Source of the DNA: Parvibaculum sp.
Lineage (GTDB): Bacteria; Pseudomonadota; Alphaproteobacteria; Parvibaculales; Parvibaculaceae
Reading direction: 5' to 3'
Length of the DNA stretch: 64,000 bases
Assembly (NCBI GenBank): GCA_017642695.1
Contig: JAEPQD010000002.1
Span: 372,001 to 436,000 of the forward strand
A program made the position numbers and the translations under genes. The stretch's first letter is position 1. Every line of letters begins with the position of its first letter. The notes below the pieces were generated by a model, which did not search any database, had not been told where the DNA came from, and saw nothing but the letters and a program-made list of their open reading frames with translations. Shown here one piece after another: positions 43,017 through 51,444 of the stretch.

Positions 43017-43514
43017 TCAGATCAGCGCCACGCCGCCGCGGCGATCCTCGCCGGCGAAGGGGGTATTGCGGCGGCGACGGTCGGGACCGCGATAGGTGGG
43101 TGTTTCGACGAACTGGCGCGGCCGGTCGAGAACCTGGATAAGGCGCTCGTAGAGGCTGCGCGCGGAAATCGGCTTCGACAGGAATTCGGTGACGCCGATG
43201 TCGCGGGCGCGTTCGACGGAGGCGAGATCGGTGTGACCGGAAACCATGATGATCGGCACGAAGCCGAGCGCGTGGCCGCGCAGGCTGCGCAGGCGCTTGG
43301 CGAACATGAAGCCGTCACCCGGCACCATCGCCGCATCGGTCAGCACGATGTCGGGCTGGCAGGTGTTGAGGAGTTCCCATGCTTCCTCGCCGTCGATGGC
43401 GAGATAGACCCTCGTCACGCCGAGCGCCTGCAGAAGCGTCATCAGCAGGTGACGCATATAGGCGCTGTCGTCCACCACGAGAACCGTGAGTTTCTCGAAT
43501 ACGGAATGACTCAT
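43017..43514 (-). CDS. Single-domain response regulator B (receiver)
   Basis: 165-residue receiver-only protein: LTVLVVDDSAYMRHLL, phospho-acceptor Asp in IVLTDAAMVPGDGFMFA, IIMVSGHTDL, and Lys in EFLSKPISARSLYERL. The C-terminal tail PRQFVETPTYRGPDRRRR matches the tail of receiver A. First gene of the receiver-Hpt-receiver operon. I start it at 43514; a TTG five codons upstream is possible. Likely regulated partners are unknown, and no kinase gene is nearby. Confidence 0.9.
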   Translation of the reverse strand: MSHSVFEKLTVLVVDDSAYMRHLLMTLLQALGVTRVYLAIDGEEAWELLNTCQPDIVLTDAAMVPGDGFMFAKRLRSLRGHALGFVPIIMVSGHTDLASVERARDIGVTEFLSKPISARSLYERLIQVLDRPRQFVETPTYRGPDRRRRNTPFAGEDRRGGVALI

Positions 43515-43683
43515 GCCGTGAACCCCCAAAATGCAGAAGCGCGGCTCACAAACCCCCGCCGCGTTTCCTCATGCGTACGTCAACCGTAACCGGGAGGTCT
43601 TAAGAAAAAGGAACCGCGTTTCGCCCCGGAAACCGCCGGTATTTGGGGCCGGAGTTATTGAGGGATGGTTAAGGGAAGGCCTC

Positions 43684-44556
43684 TCAGGCGCTGGCCGAGA
43701 CGAGCCAGACGGCGCCGGCAAGACGGATTTCGCCGTTCGCTTCGTGTTTCGCGAGCGCCTCGCGGACGGCGTCCGTCGCACGGGCGCGGACCGCCTCCGG
43801 CTGTTCCTTCAGGGCGCGCGACAGGGGCCCGATCTCGAGCGTCTGTTCGAGTGCGAGCGCCACGGGGTCCGGGCCTTTCCCGAGGGTCAGTTCGGTGTCG
43901 AACGGGTCGATCGCGATGTCGCGGTAGCCTGCTTCCCTGAGGATGCCGCGGAAACGCTCGGGGTCGGCAAAGGCGAAGGGGCCCGGTGCACCGGGCACCG
44001 GCGGCTCCTGTTCTGGCAGATGCGGCAGGGCGGCGAAGAGCGGGACCGAGACCCAGCCGTTTTCCTTCATCGGGCGCCAGCACACGAACGCAACGCGGCC
44101 GGACGGCGCGAGGGCCTTCTTCATATGCGCGAAGGCGGCAGCTGGCTCGGCGAAGAACATGATGCCGAAGCGGGAGACGAGAAGGTCGAAGGTGTCCGCG
44201 CCGAAATCATGCGTGGCGGCGTCGGCGAGCATGAATTCCGCCGGGCTGCCGAGTTCCAACGCGCGGGCTTTCGCGCGGGCAACCATGGGGGCGGAAATGT
44301 CGACGCCCAGGGCGCGGCCGGATGCACCGGTCTTCGCGGCGGCGTCAAAGGTCGTTGCGCCGCAGCCGCAACCGACATCCATGATGCGTTCGCCGCGCTT
44401 GATGCCCGCAAGGTCCAGCACCGCATCGGAGAAAGGCTGGAGCATGCCGTCGAGCCGGTCCTGGAAGCGCGCCCAGCGTTCGCCCACATCACTGTTCCAG
44501 TAGTCGATCTGGTCGGCATTCGGGCCGGTGGCGGCGAGGGGGGAGGTCGTATTCAT
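43684..44556 (-). CDS. SAM-dependent class I methyltransferase
   Basis: 290-residue methyltransferase. The SAM-binding motif is IMDVGCGCGATTFDAA at about residues 58-73, followed by LGVDISAPMVARAKARA and MLADAATHDFGADTFDLLVSRFGIMFF, where D and the VSRFG block are conserved. The C-terminal part (residues 190-290) is substrate-specific and not recognised. GGAG ribosome site. Monocistronic. Substrate unknown; the UbiE/ubiquinone-like N-terminal half is common to many classes. Confidence 0.9.
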   Translation of the reverse strand: MNTTSPLAATGPNADQIDYWNSDVGERWARFQDRLDGMLQPFSDAVLDLAGIKRGERIMDVGCGCGATTFDAAAKTGASGRALGVDISAPMVARAKARALELGSPAEFMLADAATHDFGADTFDLLVSRFGIMFFAEPAAAFAHMKKALAPSGRVAFVCWRPMKENGWVSVPLFAALPHLPEQEPPVPGAPGPFAFADPERFRGILREAGYRDIAIDPFDTELTLGKGPDPVALALEQTLEIGPLSRALKEQPEAVRARATDAVREALAKHEANGEIRLAGAVWLVSASA

Positions 44557-44609
44557 GGGGTGCGCTCCTGCGAGGGGGCCCCTTCTGTAGCACGAAAGCG
44601 GCAGGAGGT

Positions 44610-45419
44610 TCAGTCCCCGCTTTCGGACTCACCCTTGTTCTGCAGGCGTTCGGCGAGGGCGCGCAGCTTGTCCTCGACCGCCCGCATTTCCGCGGGCATG
44701 GCCGGGTTCTGCCCCTCAGGCTCGGGACCGCCGACCGCGTCGGCGCCGGTCGGCAGATGGCTGCCGATGGCGCGGGGACCGGCGATTTCGGCCAGCCGGT
44801 CGAGGCGCTCGGAAATCAGGGCAGCGTGATCCGCGAAGCGGTCGCTCACCTTCGCGGCGGTTTCGCGTGCCGCTTCGATCTCGCGCGCGATGGTGGCGAT
44901 TTCCTCCTCGTCCGCAAAGGCATTGCGGGGCGGCGAGAGGGCAAGGCCCGTTTCGTCGGTGGTGAGGTTCACGACCTGGATCGCGATGCCGGAGCGGCCG
45001 TCCTGGTCGAAGGGAATATCGAAACTGGCGAGCTTGCCGCCGATGCGGCGGCCGGCGATGAGGTTGATGCGGTTGTGGGAGGCGGAACCCGCGATGGCGT
45101 CGATTTCGGCGCGGATGTCGTCGTAGCGCCCGGCAAGAAGGGCGCGGCGGCCGTCATCGGCGCTTGCGCCCGCATCGGCGACGAGGTCGGCCGCTTCGCG
45201 CAGGCGGTCGGTCAGCGCGTCGATGGCGAGCACGGAGGTTTCGATGGTCGAAAGTGCGGTCGCGATGCGCTGGCCGAGTTCGGCAGCGGTGAAGGAACCC
45301 GTATGGCCCGTGGCAGAGCGCAACGCGCGCCGCATGGCGGCCTGCGTCACGGACGGCGCCTGCTCGGCGGGCGGCGGCTCAAGCGCGCCCTTGCCCCTCA
45401 ATCGCGAAAGAATCCCCAT
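44610..45419 (-). CDS. Flagellin-like protein lacking the usual terminal D0 regions
   Basis: 269-residue protein. Residues about 50-120 look like the flagellin D1 helices: LSTIETSVLAIDALTDRLREA, then DDGRRALLAGRYDDIRAEIDAIAG and SASHNRINLIAG, which parallel the canonical ALQAEFDALRSEIDRIA-xx-FNGxxLL pattern. The C-terminal helix ARETAAKVSDRFADHAALISERLDRLAEIA parallels flagellin's C-terminal coil. However, the N-terminal 40 residues are Pro/Arg-rich and the true N- and C-terminal D0 sequences are missing. It is not near the flagellar cluster. It could be a divergent filament or hook-associated component, or a repurposed flagellin-like protein. Confidence 0.65.
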   Translation of the reverse strand: MGILSRLRGKGALEPPPAEQAPSVTQAAMRRALRSATGHTGSFTAAELGQRIATALSTIETSVLAIDALTDRLREAADLVADAGASADDGRRALLAGRYDDIRAEIDAIAGSASHNRINLIAGRRIGGKLASFDIPFDQDGRSGIAIQVVNLTTDETGLALSPPRNAFADEEEIATIAREIEAARETAAKVSDRFADHAALISERLDRLAEIAGPRAIGSHLPTGADAVGGPEPEGQNPAMPAEMRAVEDKLRALAERLQNKGESESGD

Positions 45420-45553
45420 CGGCTCCGGTACCCAAGCCCCTTCAGTCGCCGGCGCGGAAGACGCCGACGGCGCAGAGAATAAGGGCGAGAGGGTTGACGA
45501 CCTCTAAAGGTCTCATGGGTGAAGGCCGGGCGGTGCCGTGCTAGATTGGGGCA

Positions 45554-46030
45554 ATGCCTCATCATCGCGCGCTTGTCTGGAAAATCGCCCGGCCGCTGGC
45601 CCGCCTCTACTGGCGGCTGCGCCGGCCGCTGACGGCGGGCGTGCGCGGCATGGTGTTCAACGAGAAGGGCCGTGTGCTGCTGGTGCGGCACACCTACATT
45701 CCGGGCTGGTATCTGCCCGGAGGCGGCGTGGAACGCGGCGAGACGATGCTGACATCGCTCCGGCGGGAGCTGGAGGAGGAAGTGGGTGTCATGCTCACCG
45801 GCGAGGCGCGCCTGCACGGGCTCTATGCGAATTTCCGCGAGTTCAAATCCGACCATGTGGCGCTTTATGTCGTCGCCGACGGGGATTACGAGCATAGGCC
45901 CCGCCGCTCGCCGGAAATCGCGGAAAGCGCCTTTTTCGCGCCCAATGCGCTGCCGGAGGGGATCACGGGCTCGACCGCGCGGCGGATAGAGGAAGTGGTG
46001 CGGGGCATCGCGCCGGACGAACTCTGGTAG
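45554..46030 (+). CDS. NUDIX hydrolase
   Basis: 158-residue NUDIX enzyme. The Nudix box GGGVERGETMLTSLRREL followed by EEEVG is complete, with the catalytic Glu pair. An N-terminal basic, amphipathic extension (PHHRALVWKIARPLARLYWRLRRPL) may contact the membrane. Substrate unknown; it could clean up nucleoside diphosphate derivatives. Monocistronic or paired with the GNAT gene 30 bases downstream. Confidence 0.92.
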   Translation: MPHHRALVWKIARPLARLYWRLRRPLTAGVRGMVFNEKGRVLLVRHTYIPGWYLPGGGVERGETMLTSLRRELEEEVGVMLTGEARLHGLYANFREFKSDHVALYVVADGDYEHRPRRSPEIAESAFFAPNALPEGITGSTARRIEEVVRGIAPDELW

Positions 46031-46060
46031 GCGGGCGGAAACGAAAAGGCGGACAAGCCG

Positions 46061-46525
46061 ATGAAAATCAGACCCGCGCGGCGGGAGGACGCCGCCGCCA
46101 TAGCGCAATTGTCGCGCGAGCTTGCAGAGCATCTCGCCGACCCCGATCCCGGCGCGGATAGCGGGCCGATACTCGAACTCGGCTTCGGCGCGAACAAGTG
46201 GTTCGACTGTCTCGTCGCCGAGCAGGAAGGCGAGATCGCGGGTTTTGCGCTCTATTGCCGCCGCTTCGAGGCGCATACGCGGTCGAAGAAGCTCTATCTC
46301 GCAGATCTTGCGGTCGCGAAAGGCCGCCGGGGCGAGGGCATTGGCGAGACGCTGATCGAGGCCCTGCGGAAGGAAGCGTCGGCGCTCGGCTGCAAAAGCA
46401 TCGTTTTCGATCTCTGGGTCGAGAACACCACGGCGCGCGGCTTCTACGAGCGGATCGGCGCGGTGCGCGACAGCGAGCTCGAGGTCTACGCGATACCCGT
46501 CGGCGCGGTTCCTTCCGCGCCGTGA
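46061..46525 (+). CDS. GNAT family N-acetyltransferase
   Basis: 154-residue GCN5-related acetyltransferase. Acetyl-CoA-binding motif A is seen as LAVAKGRRGEGIGETLIEAL, with the R/GxxG/A loop, and motif B near VENTTARGFYERIGAV. It resembles the diamine-N-acetyltransferase-like group, but the substrate is not defined. GTAG start context with no strong ribosome site; the gene follows the NUDIX gene on the same strand by 30 bases. Confidence 0.9.
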   Translation: MKIRPARREDAAAIAQLSRELAEHLADPDPGADSGPILELGFGANKWFDCLVAEQEGEIAGFALYCRRFEAHTRSKKLYLADLAVAKGRRGEGIGETLIEALRKEASALGCKSIVFDLWVENTTARGFYERIGAVRDSELEVYAIPVGAVPSAP

Positions 46526-46588
46526 AGCGGCCACCCCTTTTTCGCCAGAATTTGCGCCTTAGGTATCTGGAGTGAAAAGGAGGAAGAG

Positions 46589-46960
46589 ATGAAGAAACTT
46601 CTCGCAACGGGCTTTGCCGCCTTTCTGCTCGCGTTTGCCGCCGCGCCCGCGCTGGCCGATGACGAGGTGAACTGGCTGGCGCTGCCCGCCGACAAGGCGG
46701 CTCTCCAGGAGCTCGATACGGAGCAGACGCGCGCGCTCCGTAATTCCGTGCGGCATTGCGACGATATCAGGCGGTCGGACCATTCAGGCACGCCTTGCGT
46801 GTTTCTCGATCTCGACAGGGCGATGCGCCAGGCGGAGGATCCGGCGCTCCGGTCCTATCACTTCGCGCTGCCGCGCTCGATGCGCTACGACGAGGCGCGC
46901 AACAGCGGTGCGGCCATCGAGCGCGTCATGCATCTGCGCGAAAAGGCCGTCGAGGAGTGA
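46589..46960 (+). CDS. Secreted hypothetical protein
   Basis: 123-residue protein with a clear signal peptide (KKLLATGFAAFLLAFAAAPALA, cut after ALA). The mature part has two Cys (HCDDI and TPCVF), which could form a disulfide in the periplasm, and no recognised domain. The GAGGAAGAG ribosome site just upstream of the ATG is strong. Stop codon abuts the convergent hydroquinone reductase stop (TGATCA), so the two genes share no spacer. Confidence 0.72.
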   Translation: MKKLLATGFAAFLLAFAAAPALADDEVNWLALPADKAALQELDTEQTRALRNSVRHCDDIRRSDHSGTPCVFLDLDRAMRQAEDPALRSYHFALPRSMRYDEARNSGAAIERVMHLREKAVEE

Positions 46961-47965
46961 TCAGCCGAGACGCGCACGATCATGCGGCGCGTCGAGATCG
47001 AGGAGCGGACCCGCAGGCACGATGCCGGTCGGGTTCACCATCTTGTGGCTGCCGTAGTAGTGGCGCTTGATGTGAGTGAAGTTCACCGTGTCCGCGACAC
47101 CCGGGACCTGGTAGAGCTCGCGCAGATAGTTCGACAGGTTCGGGTAGTCGGCGATCCGGCGCAGGTTGCATTTGAAGTGGCCGTGATAGACGGCGTCGAA
47201 GCGCACGAGCGTCGTGAAGAGGCGCCAGTCGGCCTCGGTCAGGCGGCTGCCCGCGAGGTAGCGCCGGCGTGACAGACGCTCCTCGAGCTTGTCGAGTTCG
47301 GCGAAGAGGGCCGTAACGGCTTCCTCATAAGCGTCCTGCGCGGTTGCGAAACCAGCCTTGTAGACACCGTTGTTGACGCGGTCGTAGACGGCGGCATTCA
47401 CCTCGTCGATTTCGGCGTGCAGGTCTTCCGGATAGAAATCGAGCCCGGCGTTCACGCCTTCAAGGCCGTCGAATGCCGAGTTCAGCATGCGGATGATCTC
47501 GGCGGATTCGTTCGAGACGATGGTGTTCTTCTTCCTGTCCCAGAGAACGGGCACGGTGACGCGGCCGGTATAGTCGGGGTTCGCCTGCAGGTAGACCTCG
47601 TAGAGTTTCGTCTTGCGGTTCACGAAGTCGGGAATGACGGCCTCATCGGCGCCCGCATCGTCCGTGCCCTTGAGCGTCCAGCCTTCTTCCAGCATCAGCG
47701 GGTCGACGACGGAGAGGGAGATCTTGTCCTCGAGACCTTTCAGCTTGCGGAAGACGAGCGTGCGGTGCGCCCAGGGGCAGGCGAGCGAAACATAGAGATG
47801 GTAGCGCCCGGCCTCGGCTTCGAAACCGCCGTCGCCGGAAGGCCCGGGCGACCCATCCTTCGTCACCCAGTTCCGGAAGGCGGACTCCTGCCGCTTGAAC
47901 TTACCGCCGGTCGATTTCGTGTCGTACCACTTGTCGGTCCATTGGCCGTCGACGAGGAGTCCCAT
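46961..47965 (-). CDS. S-glutathionyl-(chloro)hydroquinone reductase
   Basis: 334-residue Xi-class glutathione transferase (YqjG/PcpF type) that reduces glutathionyl-hydroquinones with glutathione. The catalytic Cys lies in the block LYVSLACPWAHRTLVFRKLKGL. Other landmarks are TVPVLWDRKKNTIVSNESAEIIRML and RYLAGSRLTEADWRLFTTLVRFD. Length is typical. Ribosome site AAGGAAGG. It follows pirin by 37 bases and wrbA lies upstream, so this forms a quinone-handling operon opposite a LysR gene. Confidence 0.95.
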   Translation of the reverse strand: MGLLVDGQWTDKWYDTKSTGGKFKRQESAFRNWVTKDGSPGPSGDGGFEAEAGRYHLYVSLACPWAHRTLVFRKLKGLEDKISLSVVDPLMLEEGWTLKGTDDAGADEAVIPDFVNRKTKLYEVYLQANPDYTGRVTVPVLWDRKKNTIVSNESAEIIRMLNSAFDGLEGVNAGLDFYPEDLHAEIDEVNAAVYDRVNNGVYKAGFATAQDAYEEAVTALFAELDKLEERLSRRRYLAGSRLTEADWRLFTTLVRFDAVYHGHFKCNLRRIADYPNLSNYLRELYQVPGVADTVNFTHIKRHYYGSHKMVNPTGIVPAGPLLDLDAPHDRARLG

Positions 47966-48002
47966 TGTCTTTCCTTCCTTTACCGTTCTTGCGTGTGCCG
48001 GA

Positions 48003-48713
48003 TCACTCTTCCGGCGGCAGGTCCACCAGCACGATCTCGGCGTCGTCGAGCGCGCGGATGGTGAGCGTCTCGATATCGCGGATCGCGGCGCCCGAGCGTT
48101 CATCGACCTCAACGCCGTTCACCTCGATCCGGCCCTTCGCGGGCACGAGATAGGCGAGGCGGCCCTTGCCGATGAGATGGGTCACTTGCGCGCCCGCGTC
48201 GAGGGTCGCGCCCAGAACTTCCGCGTCCTGCGCGATCCAGAGCGCCTCGGCGGGCGCGTCCGTCTTGCCGCTTGCGAGCGGCACGAGCTTGCCCTTGCGG
48301 CCATCCTTCGGGAAGGCGGCCGTTTCCCAGCGCGGCGTCACGCCATGCCGGTTCGGCTCGATCCAGATCTGGAAGATGCGGGTGTCCTCGTCCTCGAGGT
48401 TCCACTCCTCGTGCTGGATGCCGCGGCCCGCCGACATCACCTGAACGTCGCCCGCAACGGTGCGGCCTTCATTGTTCAGGTGATCGCGATGCGTGATCGC
48501 GCCTTCGCGGACATAGGTGATGATTTCCATGTCGCGATGGGGATGGGGCGGAAAGCCGGTCTTCGCGCGAATGAGATCGTCGTTCCAGACCCTGAGCTTG
48601 CCCCAGCCCATGCGGGCGGGATCGTAATAGCCGGCAAAGGAGAAGTGATGCTTCGCGGTGAGCCAGCCGTGCTCCGCACCGCCAAGACTGTCGAAATTGC
48701 GAACATCGATCAT
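48003..48713 (-). CDS. Pirin family protein
   Basis: 236-residue bicupin of the pirin family. The metal site is in the first cupin: GFPPHPHRDMEIITYV, with further His and Glu at HRDH and GIQHEEWN. Many bacterial pirins oxidise quercetin-like compounds or respond to redox stress. I start it at 48713 (AAGGATC upstream), since the longer open frame has no family sequence. It lies between wrbA and the hydroquinone reductase gene in the same direction. Confidence 0.93.
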   Translation of the reverse strand: MIDVRNFDSLGGAEHGWLTAKHHFSFAGYYDPARMGWGKLRVWNDDLIRAKTGFPPHPHRDMEIITYVREGAITHRDHLNNEGRTVAGDVQVMSAGRGIQHEEWNLEDEDTRIFQIWIEPNRHGVTPRWETAAFPKDGRKGKLVPLASGKTDAPAEALWIAQDAEVLGATLDAGAQVTHLIGKGRLAYLVPAKGRIEVNGVEVDERSGAAIRDIETLTIRALDDAEIVLVDLPPEE

Positions 48714-48834
48714 GTGCCGATCCTTTCCATGAATGGCAGAGCCCGGCCGGCCCCGAGGGAGGGGAAAGCGGCCGGCCAGGCCCGAAGATCCGGTACGCGC
48801 TACAGATGCAACCGGACCTTCTCTGGGTGTTCCG

Positions 48835-49446
48835 TCAGGCGGCGAGCTTTCCCGCGATCGCCGCGACGTGGGCGCCCTGCTTCCGCGCAAGGCTGAGTTC
48901 CTTTTCGGACGGCTGGCGCTTGCCGTCGCCGCCCGCGAGCGTCGAGGCGCCGTAGGGCGAACCGCCGCGGACCTCGGAGATGTCGAAGAGCTCCGTGCCG
49001 ACCGGGTAGGGCAGGCCCACGATCACCATGCCGTGGTGGAGCAGCGTCGAGTGGAACGAGGTGATGGTCGTCTCGTTGCCCGCGCCCGTGCCGGTCGAGG
49101 TGAAGACGCTGCCGACCTTGCCCGCCAGCGCGCCCTTGGCCCACAAGCCGCCGGTCTGGTCGAGGAAGATGCGCATCTGGCCGGACATGTTGCCGAAGCG
49201 GGTCGGCGTGCCGAAGATCACGGCGTCGTAGTCGGCGAGTTCCTGCGGGGAGGCGACCGCCGCATCCTGATCGACCTTCATGCCCGCATTCTTCATCGCC
49301 TCTTCGGGCATCGTCTCGGGAACGCGCTTTAGCGATACCTCGGTGTTGGCCTCAGAGGCCGCGCCTTCGGCAACGGCCTTGGCCAGCGTTTCGATATGGC
49401 CGTAGGAGCTGTGATACAGCACGAGAACCTTTGTCTTTTCGCTCAT
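48835..49446 (-). CDS. wrbA: NAD(P)H:quinone oxidoreductase WrbA
   Basis: 203-residue flavodoxin-like enzyme that reduces quinones by two electrons with NAD(P)H. FMN-binding sequence [21 protein letters not shown] at the start, [30 protein letters not shown]-type block in the middle and GGSPYGAST near the end are all typical of WrbA. First gene of the wrbA-pirin-hydroquinone-reductase group and divergent from the LysR gene, which is probably its regulator. Confidence 0.95.
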   Translation of the reverse strand: MSEKTKVLVLYHSSYGHIETLAKAVAEGAASEANTEVSLKRVPETMPEEAMKNAGMKVDQDAAVASPQELADYDAVIFGTPTRFGNMSGQMRIFLDQTGGLWAKGALAGKVGSVFTSTGTGAGNETTITSFHSTLLHHGMVIVGLPYPVGTELFDISEVRGGSPYGASTLAGGDGKRQPSEKELSLARKQGAHVAAIAGKLAA

Positions 49447-49535
49447 TTTTTCCCTCCTTCGGCGCCCCGGCAGGGGCGCGTTGCGTTCGATGAGATCTAT
49501 GTAATTCCTTTCAGTTCTGCGATAATCGGGTCAAA

Positions 49536-49555
49536 TGAAAACAAACTGTTTCTCA
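49536..49555. promoter_or_regulatory. Candidate LysR-type operator between lysR and wrbA
   Basis: Imperfect inverted repeat TGAAAACA-AAC-TGTTTCTCA located 11 bases upstream of the LysR start, in the divergent region of 119 bases. Spacing and symmetry fit a T-N11-A type LysR site, but there is no independent support. Confidence 0.4.
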
Positions 49556-49565
49556 TAGGTGAACA

Positions 49566-50480
49566 ATGGCGGTCGATCTGAATGCCTATGCCGTCTACGC
49601 CAAGGTGGTGGAGCTGGGCGGCTTCACGGCGGCGGCGGACGCGCTCGGCCTCTCGAAATCCATGGTGAGCCGCCAGATATCAACGCTGGAGGACGAACTC
49701 GGGGTGCGCCTCCTCAACCGGACGACGCGGCGGATCGCCCTCACCGAAGCGGGGGCGGTCGTCTTCGAGCGGGCGCAGCGCATCGTCCTGGAGGCGCAGG
49801 AGGCGGCGGAAGAAGCGACCTGCGTCGAGGGCGCGGTGCGCGGCCAGCTCCGCATCAACGCGCCGATGAGTTTCGGCATCAGTCAGCTCGGCCCCGTGAT
49901 GCCGGAGTTCATGGCGCGCCATCCGGAGCTCACCGTCGATCTCGTGCTGAACGACCGGCGCGTCGATCTGATCGAGGAAGGCTTCGACGTTTCCTTGCGG
50001 ATTTCGGCGCTGACGGATTCAAGCCTGATCGCGCGGCAGCTGGCACCCGTCGAACGCTACATCGTCGGCGCGCCCTCCTATTTCGAGAAGCACGGGGTGC
50101 CGAAGCGCCCGGCCGATCTCGCGGACCATCCGTTCCTTCTCTACACGCTGCTTTCGCGGCCCAACCTTCTCGAGCTGACGAATGGCGAGGGTGAAAGCGA
50201 GCAGGTGGAAATGAAAGGCCGCTTCCTCTGCAACAATGCGGACGCGATGCAGACGATGATGCTGGCCGGTACGGGGCTCACCTTCTCGCCGGACTTCATC
50301 TGCCATGAACATCTGAAGCGCGGCACGCTCGTGCGCGCGCTGGAGGACTGGAGCGTGCCGGCGCTGACGCTTCACGCGATCTATCCGCATACGCGGCATC
50401 TTTCGGCGAAGGTGCGCGCCTTCGTGGATTTCTCGGTGGAGAAGTTCGGGCCGGGGAAAGCGCCGTGGTTACAGGCATGA
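49566..50480 (+). CDS. LysR-family transcriptional regulator
   Basis: 304-residue LysR-type regulator of the AaeR/DsdC-like quinone group by appearance. The helix-turn-helix (residues 1-60) has NAYAVYAKVVELGGFTAAADALGLSKSMVSRQISTLEDEL. The periplasmic-binding-like effector domain follows from about residue 90. AGGTGAACA ribosome site. Likely target is the divergent wrbA-pirin-hydroquinone-reductase operon; many such regulators sense quinones or catechols. Confidence 0.93.
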   Translation: MAVDLNAYAVYAKVVELGGFTAAADALGLSKSMVSRQISTLEDELGVRLLNRTTRRIALTEAGAVVFERAQRIVLEAQEAAEEATCVEGAVRGQLRINAPMSFGISQLGPVMPEFMARHPELTVDLVLNDRRVDLIEEGFDVSLRISALTDSSLIARQLAPVERYIVGAPSYFEKHGVPKRPADLADHPFLLYTLLSRPNLLELTNGEGESEQVEMKGRFLCNNADAMQTMMLAGTGLTFSPDFICHEHLKRGTLVRALEDWSVPALTLHAIYPHTRHLSAKVRAFVDFSVEKFGPGKAPWLQA

Positions 50481-50507
50481 AAAAGGCGGGCACCGGGCCC
50501 GCCTTTT
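50481..50507. terminator. Bidirectional intrinsic terminator
   Basis: 11-bp stem AAAAGGCGGGC/GCCCGCCTTTT with a 5-nt loop between the convergent lysR and SDR stops. A- and T-rich arms serve both directions. Confidence 0.92.
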
Positions 50508-50529
50508 CGTTGTTCGGATCGCGTGAAAC

Positions 50530-51444
50530 CTAGACCGGTTCCCAGGTGAAGACGGAGGCCGTTGCGCCGAGATCGGTGTAGCCGCCTTCCATCGCGGGGA
50601 TGCCGTGGCTGAGGATCGTTTCCGGCGTCCAGCCGTCGACGCGGGCGACCGACTTCACGGGGCGGGGCTGCGAGAAGAGGACGATCTCGTTGCCGCGCAC
50701 GGAGAAGATCTGGCCGCTCGTCTTGCACTGGGGCGAGGCGAGGGCGACCGAGAAATTGCCGACCTGTTCGGCGCGCATCGCGTTCTTCATGCGCTCGACA
50801 CGCTGCGCGGAGGCTTCGTCCTTCACCGGGATGGTCGCGATCATGCGCGTCCAGGCGAAGGGGGCGATGATGTTGGAGCGGACGTTCTTGTTCGCGCCTT
50901 CCATCGCGATGATGCGCGAGAGACCGGCAATGCCCATCTTGGCGGCGGCGTAGTTCGCCTGGCCGATATTGCCGATGAGGCCGGAGGTGGAGGTGAAGAG
51001 GACGAAGCTGCCTTCTTCCTGCTCGCGGAAGTGATTGATCGCCGCGCGCGTGATGTTGTAGCTGCCCTTCAGATGCACCTCGAGGACGGCGTCCCAGTCC
51101 TCGTCCGGCATCTTGTGGAACATGCCGTCGCGCAGGATGCCCGCCGGGCTGATGATCGAGTGGAGGCCGCCGAAGGTGTCGAGCGCCTGCGCGATCATGT
51201 TTTCCGCACCGGACTTCAGCGACACGCTGTCGGAATTCGCGACCGCCTCGCCGCCCGCCTTCTTGATCTCGTCGACGGTCTTCTGGGCCGCGCTCGCGTC
51301 GCCCGCATCGCCGCCCTTCACGCTGCCGCCGAGGTCGTTCACCACGACCTTCGCGCCCTCGCGCGCCGCGATCAGCGCGCATTCCTTGCCGATGCCGCCC
51401 GCGGCACCCGTGACGAGCACGACCTTGCCTTCCAGAATTCCCAT
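50530..51444 (-). CDS. Short-chain dehydrogenase, 3-hydroxyacyl-CoA type
   Basis: 304-residue short-chain dehydrogenase resembling the dehydrogenase domain of multifunctional enzyme type 2. Cofactor motif VVLVTGAAGGIGKECAL at the start with NDLGGSVKGGDAG downstream, then the catalytic set: Ser in FTSTSGLIGN, Tyr-x-x-x-Lys in ANYAAAKMG. The usual structural motif NNAG is changed to SPAG (in HSIISPAGILRD), which loses the conserved Asn of the active site. C-terminal extension of about 50 residues. Start at 51444 with GGGAGAG upstream. Substrate probably a CoA-linked hydroxyacyl compound. Confidence 0.88.
   Translation of the reverse strand: MGILEGKVVLVTGAAGGIGKECALIAAREGAKVVVNDLGGSVKGGDAGDASAAQKTVDEIKKAGGEAVANSDSVSLKSGAENMIAQALDTFGGLHSIISPAGILRDGMFHKMPDEDWDAVLEVHLKGSYNITRAAINHFREQEEGSFVLFTSTSGLIGNIGQANYAAAKMGIAGLSRIIAMEGANKNVRSNIIAPFAWTRMIATIPVKDEASAQRVERMKNAMRAEQVGNFSVALASPQCKTSGQIFSVRGNEIVLFSQPRPVKSVARVDGWTPETILSHGIPAMEGGYTDLGATASVFTWEPV

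Noticed and set aside
43531-44829. Long plus-strand open frame (432 codons) opposite the methyltransferase gene
   Set aside because: It is a GC-rich shadow of the minus-strand methyltransferase and the flagellin-like gene; no family sequence, no ribosome site, high Arg/Gly content.
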